The translations under genes were made by a program, and so were the position numbers. Below are positions 12,118 to 19,298 of a stretch of 64,000 nucleotides of DNA, one piece after another; position 1 is the stretch's first letter, and each line of letters opens with the position of its first letter. Source of the stretch: JACPYM01 sp963699175. GTDB lineage: Bacteria; Acidobacteriota; Blastocatellia; RBC074. The notes under the pieces were generated by a model. That model searched no databases. It had not been told where the DNA came from and saw nothing but the letters and a program-made list of their open reading frames with translations. The stretch spans positions 6,076,001 through 6,140,000 of the forward strand of contig OY969418.1 of assembly GCA_963699175.1 (NCBI GenBank). Reading direction: 5' to 3'.

Positions 12118-12737
12118 TGTCGAGCATCACAGTGGAGAAGGAAAAGACGGAGCAAGCTGCGCTTTATGCCCTGGGCGCATTGGAGCAGCACGAAGCGCGC
12201 GCATTTGAAACCTCGCTGGCAGACCATGCGTCATTGGATGCCGAAGTGAAGGCTTTTGACGCGGTGGTTGCCAACCTTGCGTTCGGCGCCGCTGAAGCTC
12301 AACCGCGCGCCAGCTTGCGCGAAAAATTGTTGGAACGCATCGCCACGCTCGAACGAGAGCCGCAAGCAAAGACGGCGCAACCAATCAAGCCTGATCTGGC
12401 CACCATCAGCTTGCGGTTGAATGAAGGGAAGTGGCGCCAGCTCGCGCCTAAGGTTTCATCCAAGGTGCTCTACGCCGATGCCCAGACGGGTTTGGTAACC
12501 TCGCTCATCAAGCTGGAACCGGGCGGCTACTTGCCGCGCCACCGCCATCTGGGCATCGAGCAGATGTTTATAGTAGCGGGCGAATGCCTCATCAATGGCG
12601 AGGTTTTCTGTCCTGGCGATTTCCGTATGCGCCCGGCTGACACAGAAGATGCGGAATTGACCACTGAACACGGCGCGACCATTTTGTTGGTTGCGCCCAA
12701 GCGATTCGAGATTTTAGATTCGAGCTGGCCGAACTAG
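12117..12737 (+). CDS. ChrR-like anti-sigma factor with cupin domain (first copy)
   Basis: A 206-residue protein with an N-terminal anti-sigma helix bundle (QAALYALGALEQHEARAFE, then coiled helices to about 85) and a C-terminal cupin (about 105-205). The anti-sigma part lacks the HxxxCxxC zinc site of classical ChrR; only non-metal residues are seen there. The cupin keeps a HRHLGIEQ metal motif, but the fourth ligand position reads DTEDAE, so the His present in the next gene is missing. It starts at ATG 12117 (TGATG overlap with the sigma stop), with AGGAGG 9 nt upstream. It probably binds and restrains the upstream sigma factor. Confidence 0.85.
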   Translation: MSSITVEKEKTEQAALYALGALEQHEARAFETSLADHASLDAEVKAFDAVVANLAFGAAEAQPRASLREKLLERIATLEREPQAKTAQPIKPDLATISLRLNEGKWRQLAPKVSSKVLYADAQTGLVTSLIKLEPGGYLPRHRHLGIEQMFIVAGECLINGEVFCPGDFRMRPADTEDAELTTEHGATILLVAPKRFEILDSSWPN

Positions 12738-12773
12738 ACCGGCACGACTGAAAGGACTCCCCAAAAAACCGAA

Positions 12774-13373
12774 ATGACAGAGAGAAGTAGGGAAGAGATA
12801 CAAACACAAGCGGCGCTCTATGCGCTCGACGCGTTGACGCAAGACGAGGCGCGCGTATTTGAAACCTGCCTGGCCGAAGACGCCAACGCCTACGCCGAGG
12901 AGTTGCAGGCTTTTGAATCCATCGTCGGGGCGCTCGGCTTCGACGCGCCGGAGGTCGAGCCAGCCGCGCATTTGCGTGAGCGCTTGTTTGCGAAGCTGAC
13001 TGAAACCGCGCCACCGGCCCGACCCGCTCAGGCCACGCCTGCGTTAGACCCATTCATCGTCACACGCTTTCAAGAAATCGAATGGCGAGCCTGCGCCCCC
13101 GGCATCCACGCGAAAGAATTGTTCAAAGACCCGCAAGCGCACACCGTCACCACGCTCTACAAATTCGACCCCGGCACCACCATCGGCAAACATTCGCACA
13201 CCGGCTTCGAGCAATGCTTCATCCTGCAAGGTGACTTCGTGGTCAATGGCGAGAGCTACGGCCCTGGCGATTACCACTGCGCACCGCCCGGCAGCACGCA
13301 CGAGTTGATTACCTCGACGCAGGGGGCGTTGGTGCTGATCGTTGCGGCTTATGACTATGCGGTGAATGGATAG
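12774..13373 (+). CDS. ChrR-like anti-sigma factor with cupin domain (second copy)
   Basis: A 199-residue paralogue of the preceding protein, with the same plan: helices QAALYALDALTQDEARVFE at the N-terminus and a cupin_2 barrel at the C-terminus. Here the cupin metal site looks complete: HSHTGFEQ gives two His and a Glu, and PPGSTHEL gives the last His. The N-terminal part has a single Cys (ETCLAED) and no CxxC pair, so no zinc finger of the ChrR kind. It begins 36 nt after the first copy and ends the operon; a palindromic element follows. A division of labour, where this copy senses and the other holds the sigma factor, is possible but unproven. Confidence 0.85.
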   Translation: MTERSREEIQTQAALYALDALTQDEARVFETCLAEDANAYAEELQAFESIVGALGFDAPEVEPAAHLRERLFAKLTETAPPARPAQATPALDPFIVTRFQEIEWRACAPGIHAKELFKDPQAHTVTTLYKFDPGTTIGKHSHTGFEQCFILQGDFVVNGESYGPGDYHCAPPGSTHELITSTQGALVLIVAAYDYAVNG

Positions 13374-13385
13374 TTGCAATGCGCC

Positions 13386-13520
13386 GTACCGTAGACTGTC
13401 AGTCTGCGGATAACTGGCCTTTTCGAACGTTCCGGGACAACACGCCCACCAACCGTGTGGCAGCAGTTTCCTGCAATCGTTGCCTATTCGAGCCTGCCGC
13501 AGACTGACAGTCTACGGTAC
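13386..13520. repeat. REPIN-like pair of inverted hairpins
   Basis: Two 24-nt arms, 13386-13409 and 13497-13520, are perfect reverse complements. Each arm also folds on itself: CCG(T)AGACT pairs with AGTCT(G)CGG around a 3-nt loop. Two REP-like hairpins in opposite orientation around an 87-nt spacer fit the REPIN layout. It fills most of the gap between the cupin anti-sigma gene and the STAND gene. Confidence 0.75.
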
Positions 13521-13661
13521 ATCTCTGCGAATGACGGCCTGCGATACATTTCTCTCTTGCTCGACTTGCAGTATCATCCAGCCCGCACGCAGCCTGTTTA
13601 ACCGGACTGTTCAGCTTGTCCTAGCTGCGTGTGACAACAACTAACGCAGAGGCCAAAGCCG

Positions 13662-16600
13662 ATGTCCGAAGACAAAGAAAACAAAAAAAGCCCCAAGCGC
13701 GTGATGATCAGCAGCACGGCGCTCGATCTACCCGAACATCGCAAAGAGTTGATGGACGCCTGCCTGCGCATGGGCATGCTGCCCGTGATGATGGAGCATT
13801 TGACGGCGGGTGATACTGACGCCGTCGCGCAATCGCTGGCGCTGGTGAACGGCGCAGATATTTACCTGGGTGTCTTTGCCTATCGCTATGGCTATGTGCC
13901 TGACACGAACAATCCTGAGCAGCTTTCCATCACCGAGATGGAATACAACCGCGCCGTCGCGCGTGGCATTCCGCGCCTGATCTTTTTCATGGACAAGTCG
14001 CATCCGATCACTGCCGCTGATACGGATGAGGACACGAAAGATCCGGCCGAAGCAGCGCGGCGCAAAGTAAAACTGGACGAACTGAAAAAACGCGCGGGCA
14101 AAGAGCGCGTCGTCGCCTTCTTCAAATCACCAACTGACCTGCGCGCGCACGTTATTCAAGCTTTCGGCGAATACCGCAAGCCTGACCTGACGGCGTTTCA
14201 TTACGTCAGCGACATCCCCGCGCCACCCGAACCTTTCATCGCGCATCCCTACACGCTGCTGCAAACTCACAGGCTGGTCGGGCGGCAGCCGGAACTCAAT
14301 CTGCTGACCGATTGGGTGGCGAAGCCGGAGTCGGCGGTCTACCAGGCGCGCATCCTGAACGTCGTCGCCATCGGCGGGATGGGCAAGAGCGCGTTGACTT
14401 GGAAGTGGTTCAACGAGATTGCGCCGCAGGAGATGAAGCCGCTGGCCGGGCGAATGTGGTGGAGCTTTTACGAGAGCGACGCGACGTTTGAAAACTTTGT
14501 CACGCGCGCGCTGGCCTACGTCACGCGGCGACCGCTGGTCGAAGTGGAGCAAATCCCTGCGCCCGAACGCGAAGCGCAACTGCTCTCGGCGCTCGACCGC
14601 GAGCCGTTCCTGATTGTACTGGATGGGTTGGAGCGGATGCTGATCGCCTACGCGCGGATGGATGCAGCGCATCTGTCCGATGACGATTACGACCGGCAGA
14701 CGGCGAATTACGTAGCCAACGCCAGCGGCCTGCCAGCTAGCGCGGCGCAATCGTTCACGGGCCAGCATCGGTTGCGCAAGACCGCCGACCCGCGTGCAGG
14801 TGCGTTCCTGCGCAAACTGACGACAGTGCGAGCGGCGCGCGTGCTGGTCAGCACGCGGCTCTATCCGGCGGATTTGCAAATGGTGACGGGTGAAGCGCTG
14901 GGCACTTGCTTTGCGGTCTTCCTGCCTGGATTGGCGGAAGACGATGCGCTCGAACTGTGGCGGGCGTTTGGCGCAAAAGGGTCGCGCGATCAGCTTCTGC
15001 CGGTCTTCCGCCGCGTCGAAGATCATCCGCTGCTGATTCAATCGCTGGCGGGCGAGGTGGCGCGGTATCGGCGTGCGCCTGGCGATTTCGACGCTTGGCT
15101 GAAGTCGCATCCAGATTTCAATCCGTTCCGAGACATTCCGCTGGTGCAGGTGAAATCGCATGTGCTGGAATTTGCGCTGCGCTCACTTAGCGAGCAGGCG
15201 CGACAGGTTTTGCAAGTTATTGCCGCGTTCCGCATGCCTGCGAGTTACGACACGCTTACTGCGCTGCTCATCGGCAAAGCGAAGCCGTGCGCCAGCGAGC
15301 AGAAACTGGATGCCGTGCTGGCTGAATTGGAAGATCGCGGGCTGGTGGGCTGGGACAAGCGCGCTAACCGCTACGACCTGCACCCGATTGTGCGCGGCGT
15401 GGTGTGGAGCGGGCTGGGCGATGATGGGCGGCGCGGTGTGTACACCAATTTGCACACGCATTTGAAAGCGTTACCGCCCGTCAAAAATTGGAAAGAAGTT
15501 CGTAGCGTGGAACAGCTTACAGCAACCATTGAGTTATACAACGCCTTAATCGGATTGAAACGTTACGATGATGCTTATCAGCTATTTGACGGGCAGTTAG
15601 ATAAATCCCTTTTGAACCGACTTGGCAAGAGCCGTCTAAGCATGGAATTGTTGAAAATGCTATTTCTTGAAGAAGATGCTTCTTCGTCTCATTTGACAAG
15701 AACCGAGTTATACCAACGAGCACTTGATATGTTAGGCAATGCCTGTGACTATCATGGGGAACCAATCAACGCCTTGTCATATTATCGGTTAGCCATCAGC
15801 CTAGCTAAGCAGAAAGGCGACACTGTGAACACGAGTCACTTTTTGTGCGATTTAGCAGATGTCCTGTTTCAAACCGGCTCACTTTGCGAAGCAAAGATAG
15901 CTTCTTATCAAGCACTCAGTCTCAATCGACTAAGTTTGAAACCTTTTGGAGAAGCGGTAAGCCTACTTTACTCAGGGCGCACTTTGGCAGCGATTGGTAA
16001 TGTCCATGAATCTGACATAGCCTTGCAGCGAGGGTTGAAGATGCTAACTGTTCTCGGAAGGCCCAGAGCAATTGGAGGAGCAAACGAATATCTCGCTAAA
16101 AAGGCCATATGGATTGGAGATTTTCCCTTAGCTCTCACACTGGCTAAACGTGCTTTGGCTCTTGCGACTGCTGAACCATTTGCACGTTATGTTATGCGAG
16201 CGACTTGGGTACTTGGAACATCAGCTTTGTATCTGAATGACTTTGCAACAGCTAATCCTTTGTTACTGACCGCTGTAACCCGAACTCGCGAGTTAAATCT
16301 CGTGCGTGAAGAACTTCCTGCGCTCATTGCGCTCGCTGAGTTACGCCGCCGCGAGGGCAAGCCGGACGAAGCGCGTACCTTCCTAGATGATGTGTGGGGC
16401 GTAGCCGAACGCGGGCCATATCCGCTCTTCCACGCCGATGCCTGCAACGTGCTGGCGCAACTCGAACGCGACGCGGGCAACACGATACTCGCCATCGAAG
16501 CCGCGACCCAAGCCTATTGGCTGGCGTGGTGTGACGGGCCGCCCTTTGCCTATCACTGGGGCTTGGAGGCAGCGCGGAAACACTTGCGCGAACTCGGGGC

Positions 16601-16709
16601 GCCGGAACCTGAACTGCCGCCCTTCGATTCCAGCAAGTACGAGCCGATGCCGGAGGTCGAGATTGACCCGCCCGACGAATTCCACGACCCTGGGAGCGCG
16701 GACCGCTGA
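13662..16709 (+). CDS. DUF4062 - STAND NTPase - TPR protein
   Basis: A 1015-residue multidomain protein of the signal-transducing NTPase (STAND) class. Residues 13-175 match DUF4062 (RVMISSTALDLPEHRKEL, then GADIYLGVFAYRYGYVP), a TIR-like alpha/beta domain found at effector ends. The NTPase core follows: P-loop GGMGKSAL at 238-245, Walker B FLIVLDGLERM near 316, ARVLVSTRLYP sensor and HPLLIQSLAGE in the GxP-like position. A winged-helix segment precedes tetratricopeptide-like helices from about 600 to 970. No membrane segment is seen. STAND proteins form oligomers when the repeat part senses a trigger, so this could be a defence or stress switch (inference). Nucleotides of roughly 15500-16320, coding part of the TPR region, are clearly more AT-rich than the rest. 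Confidence 0.85.
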   Translation: MSEDKENKKSPKRVMISSTALDLPEHRKELMDACLRMGMLPVMMEHLTAGDTDAVAQSLALVNGADIYLGVFAYRYGYVPDTNNPEQLSITEMEYNRAVARGIPRLIFFMDKSHPITAADTDEDTKDPAEAARRKVKLDELKKRAGKERVVAFFKSPTDLRAHVIQAFGEYRKPDLTAFHYVSDIPAPPEPFIAHPYTLLQTHRLVGRQPELNLLTDWVAKPESAVYQARILNVVAIGGMGKSALTWKWFNEIAPQEMKPLAGRMWWSFYESDATFENFVTRALAYVTRRPLVEVEQIPAPEREAQLLSALDREPFLIVLDGLERMLIAYARMDAAHLSDDDYDRQTANYVANASGLPASAAQSFTGQHRLRKTADPRAGAFLRKLTTVRAARVLVSTRLYPADLQMVTGEALGTCFAVFLPGLAEDDALELWRAFGAKGSRDQLLPVFRRVEDHPLLIQSLAGEVARYRRAPGDFDAWLKSHPDFNPFRDIPLVQVKSHVLEFALRSLSEQARQVLQVIAAFRMPASYDTLTALLIGKAKPCASEQKLDAVLAELEDRGLVGWDKRANRYDLHPIVRGVVWSGLGDDGRRGVYTNLHTHLKALPPVKNWKEVRSVEQLTATIELYNALIGLKRYDDAYQLFDGQLDKSLLNRLGKSRLSMELLKMLFLEEDASSSHLTRTELYQRALDMLGNACDYHGEPINALSYYRLAISLAKQKGDTVNTSHFLCDLADVLFQTGSLCEAKIASYQALSLNRLSLKPFGEAVSLLYSGRTLAAIGNVHESDIALQRGLKMLTVLGRPRAIGGANEYLAKKAIWIGDFPLALTLAKRALALATAEPFARYVMRATWVLGTSALYLNDFATANPLLLTAVTRTRELNLVREELPALIALAELRRREGKPDEARTFLDDVWGVAERGPYPLFHADACNVLAQLERDAGNTILAIEAATQAYWLAWCDGPPFAYHWGLEAARKHLRELGAPEPELPPFDSSKYEPMPEVEIDPPDEFHDPGSADR

Positions 16710-16795
16710 TTGGCGGCAACTACCATCAGGGGTTCTGCTGGCGAACTCCGGCGAATGGATTTGCAAATCCCGGCAGGAGGGCAGCGTTAGGTGCG

Positions 16796-16879
16796 GGTGT
16801 TCAGAGTTCAAGCTTCAGCTTGTGGACTCCATTTTCGAACCAACTGAGTCAGCAAGCTGAAGCTTGTACTCTGAACACC
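16796..16879. repeat. palindromic (REPIN-like) intergenic element
   Basis: Arms 16796-16822 and 16853-16879 (27 nt each) are reverse complements with one mismatch. Inside each arm a small hairpin is possible (CAAGC-TTCA-GCTTG and CAAGC-TGAA-GCTTG). It lies between convergent genes, the STAND gene (+) and the DUF418 gene (-), and could also act as a terminator, though no T-run is evident. Confidence 0.7.
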
Positions 16880-16941
16880 GTCATCTGAGTGCGTCTTCTT
16901 AGCGGTATTCCCTAAACACCGTGAGTGGAGTTTGGGAAGCA

Positions 16942-18315
16942 TCAGTTCCCGCTCACTGCAACTGGCTGCGGCGCTAAGGCTGCGCTCTTTTCCTTCAACC
17001 GCATCGGCTGGCGTTGCCAGTAAGTCAACGAGCGCCACACCCATTCCATCGGCCCATAGCGGAAATGGCGTAGCCAGATGGGGCTGACGATGAGCAGCAA
17101 CGCCCACACCGCAAAGACGACGTAGAGCAGTTGATACCGCTGCAACTTCGCAAACAGCCCGAAGCCGTAGCCGTTAAAGATGGTCGTGCAGATGACGCTC
17201 GTCGCCAGGTAGTTGGTCAAGGCCATCCGCCCCACCGCCGCCAGTCGCGCCGTCAACGCGCGCAGCCAGCCTTTTTTCACCAGTAAGACCAATAGCCCCG
17301 TGTGCCCCAGTGCGACGCTTAAACGTCCCAAGTCGTAGGTCGCATCAATCGCCATCGCCCCTTCGACCGGGTTGAAGCCACTGCGGTAGTAGTACCAGCC
17401 GCTGAGCGCATTGACCGTTACCCCCACGCCGTAGCCGCCGAGCAGCAACGTCAGGTAAAAACGCTCGCTCCGCTGCCCCGTCAGCACGCCCGACAGCAAG
17501 AGCGCCATCCCGATCAACATCAGGCCGCCCACGTCATACATATCGTAGCGATACATCCCGCTTGATTGTCGACTCGCCACCCTCTGCCAGCGCCAGTTGA
17601 AGAGCTTCCAATAACCGCCCCGATGCAGTTCGATCTCTTTGGCGAGTACCGTTGCATTCGGCTTAAGCCCATTCCACCTGTTATCCCATTTCTTTTGGTC
17701 TTCCTTCTGCTCCTCGGTGATGGGTTTGTTTTGCGCGAGAAGTTGGTGCGCCACCATTGCTTTATTGCGCAACTGGAGGTCGTCGTAATTAGTCCAGAGG
17801 TGTTTGCTACTTGCTGTCACCGCCAGCAATACGCCCGCCACCAGCAGCCATTTCGGATTGGCTTTGCGCAAGGGGAAGAGCAGCAGGCCGACGACGCCGT
17901 AAGCGTACAAGACGTCGCCGCTCCAGAAGAAGTAGGCGTGCAGCACGCCGAACAGAATCAGCCACATCGTCCGGCGATAGAAGATGTCGGCCACGCGCAG
18001 CCCGCCGCCGCGCTCATCGCCGCGCGTGATCAACAAGACCGCGCCCGCGCCAAACAGCATCGAGAAGAGCGCGCGCATCTTGCCCTCGAAGAGAAGCTGA
18101 TTCGCAAACCAGTAGGCCAGATTCGCGCCCTTGTCTCCGCCTACGATTGAAGGATCAAGGTAGGCCACGCCCGGCAGCCCGAAGCCGATGATGTTCATCA
18201 ACAGAATGCCCAGCACGGCTGCGCCGCGCAGCACGTCCAGCGAAGCGATGCGCTCCTGTGCGACTACAGGTGCAACAGTCGGGTGTTCGACTACAGCAGT
18301 AGTTTCTGGGTTCAT
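16942..18315 (-). CDS. DUF418 (YeiB family) membrane protein
   Basis: A 457-residue polytopic inner-membrane protein. The opening IASLDVLRGAAVLGILLMNI is the hallmark of the YeiB/DUF418 family, which is related to membrane acyltransferases. About ten hydrophobic segments follow. The C-terminal DUF418 core includes VGRMALTNYLATSVICTTIF and YGPMEWVWRSLTYW, both typical. Substrate and role are unknown in the family. The start at ATG 18315 has AAGGAG 8 nt upstream. Confidence 0.9.
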   Translation of the reverse strand: MNPETTAVVEHPTVAPVVAQERIASLDVLRGAAVLGILLMNIIGFGLPGVAYLDPSIVGGDKGANLAYWFANQLLFEGKMRALFSMLFGAGAVLLITRGDERGGGLRVADIFYRRTMWLILFGVLHAYFFWSGDVLYAYGVVGLLLFPLRKANPKWLLVAGVLLAVTASSKHLWTNYDDLQLRNKAMVAHQLLAQNKPITEEQKEDQKKWDNRWNGLKPNATVLAKEIELHRGGYWKLFNWRWQRVASRQSSGMYRYDMYDVGGLMLIGMALLLSGVLTGQRSERFYLTLLLGGYGVGVTVNALSGWYYYRSGFNPVEGAMAIDATYDLGRLSVALGHTGLLVLLVKKGWLRALTARLAAVGRMALTNYLATSVICTTIFNGYGFGLFAKLQRYQLLYVVFAVWALLLIVSPIWLRHFRYGPMEWVWRSLTYWQRQPMRLKEKSAALAPQPVAVSGN

Positions 18316-18665
18316 AGGTCACTCCTTGTGGTGGCTCACGATTGAGAGGATGTTGCTTCGAATCTCGTTGAGACTTTACTTCACGCTTGACTGCGCTGGA
18401 TTGCGCGCCTCGAAGCATTCCACGCGCCTGCGCGCCCGAATCATGTATCTGTTTCCGTGCTTAATCAACGTATCTGTCAAGAACAACGTAACACCGCCTG
18501 TATCCCAGAGGTTCGCCCATCCGGGAATTGCCGGGCGGCAGTGTTGAAAATCAATAAGTTTCGTTGGCACGTGCTTTGCAGAATCAATGGGCGACTGAGT
18601 TGAGATGCAGACATCTCATTTGATCATTCGATAATTTCAACGTAGGAACGAAGGAGGGACAAGAC
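18316..18665. other. non-coding stretch between divergent genes
   Basis: I see no gene here. It contains the leaders of the DUF418 gene (-) and the small DUF5670-like gene (+). The only clear signal is the small inverted repeat and -10-like box near 18601-18635, listed separately. Confidence 0.6.
18601..18635 (+). promoter_or_regulatory. possible operator and -10 box before the DUF5670-like gene
   Basis: A 7-bp inverted repeat, TGAGATG-CAGA-CATCTCA (18601-18618), sits just upstream of GATAAT (18630-18635), a near-consensus -10 hexamer about 30 nt before the ATG at 18666. A clear -35 box is not seen, so a repressor or activator site overlapping the -35 region is possible. Confidence 0.35.
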
Positions 18666-18815
18666 ATGTTGTGGACGATTTTAGCAGTACTGGTTGTGTT
18701 ATGGCTGTTAGGCCTCATTGGCGGCGTCGGCGGCAGTTTGATTCATCTGTTGCTGGTGGTGGCGCTGGTGCTTTTTGTGGTTCAACTGATTATCGGTCGG
18801 CGCACAGTGGTCTGA
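18666..18815 (+). CDS. small two-helix membrane protein, lmo0937/DUF5670-like
   Basis: A 49-residue hydrophobic protein beginning MLWTILAVLVVLWLLGLIGG and ending in VVQLIIGRRTVV. Two membrane helices flank a short Gly/Ser/His turn, which matches the small lmo0937-type family found across bacteria, often stress-linked and without a known function. The ribosome-binding site AAGGAGGG lies 7 nt before the ATG. Confidence 0.8.
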   Translation: MLWTILAVLVVLWLLGLIGGVGGSLIHLLLVVALVLFVVQLIIGRRTVV

Positions 18816-18870
18816 TCACCGAGGTAAGGTTGAGTTAGGAGCAGGCCTTTACAGGCTCGGACGAATTAAG

Positions 18871-18956
18871 CGATTTCACGCAAGCATTGTCGGGCGGTGG
18901 TCGCGACAATTAAAGGACGGTTTGTGCCTTTCGCAGCTTGCGTGAAATCGTTTTTT
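18871..18956 (+). ncRNA. possible structured RNA or complex terminator with three-way junction
   Basis: A 15-bp perfect outer stem pairs 18871-18885 with 18936-18950 and is followed directly by six T. Within it are two smaller hairpins: 18886-18892 with 18904-18910 (7 bp), and 18912-18916 with 18927-18931 (5 bp). It may simply end the small membrane protein transcript, or be a leader element of the next gene, which starts 45 nt further on. It matches no RNA family that I recognise. Confidence 0.5.
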
Positions 18957-19000
18957 CATCTGGTTGCAAGTCGGAGCGGCTCGTAACGCTAGGGGGAGTG

Positions 19001-19240
19001 ATGGGAGAGCTAGTATCTATTTATGCATTTGATGGCGTGCCGGCTGCTAGACCGATAGCGCAGGCTGAGACTTCGGAAGCAGAGCTTTTCGCAGCCCAGC
19101 AGAGCGCCAAATGGGCCAAGATTATTGCGGCGGTGATCTTCATTATCGCGATAATGTTGATCCCGACTTTTTTTGTTGATGACGATCAATACCAGAAACG
19201 TTCTTCAAAAGTGGTGGCGCAAACAAAAGGGGCAGGCTAA
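19001..19240 (+). CDS. small single-pass membrane protein, unknown
   Basis: I do not recognise this 79-residue protein. It has a soluble N-terminal half (MGELVSIYAFDGVPAARPIA), then one membrane helix (WAKIIAAVIFIIAIMLIPTFFV) and a short basic tail. ATG 19001 is preferred because GGGGGAG lies just upstream; the frame is open further back through the structured element at 18871-18956, where coding is unlikely. Its last codons and stop form one side and the loop of the terminator hairpin of the convergent S46 peptidase gene. Confidence 0.55.
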   Translation: MGELVSIYAFDGVPAARPIAQAETSEAELFAAQQSAKWAKIIAAVIFIIAIMLIPTFFVDDDQYQKRSSKVVAQTKGAG

Positions 19241-19254
19241 AGAAGCCTGCCCCT
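19218..19254 (-). terminator. intrinsic terminator of the S46 peptidase run
   Basis: A 10-bp GC-rich stem pairs 19228-19237 with 19245-19254. Read on the minus strand it is followed by TTTTGTTT, a proper T-tract, so it ends transcripts of the gpmI-to-S46 operon. The TAA stop of the opposite small gene lies in the hairpin loop. Confidence 0.75.
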
Positions 19255-19298
19255 GAGTGCATTATTGCACGTAGCGTGAGCGCCGCTCCCAGGCTGTT

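Noticed and set aside
14127..15161. Minus-strand open frame (344 codons) opposite the STAND gene
   Set aside because: No motif, His/Arg/Gln-rich composition, and the plus strand carries clear NTPase motifs.
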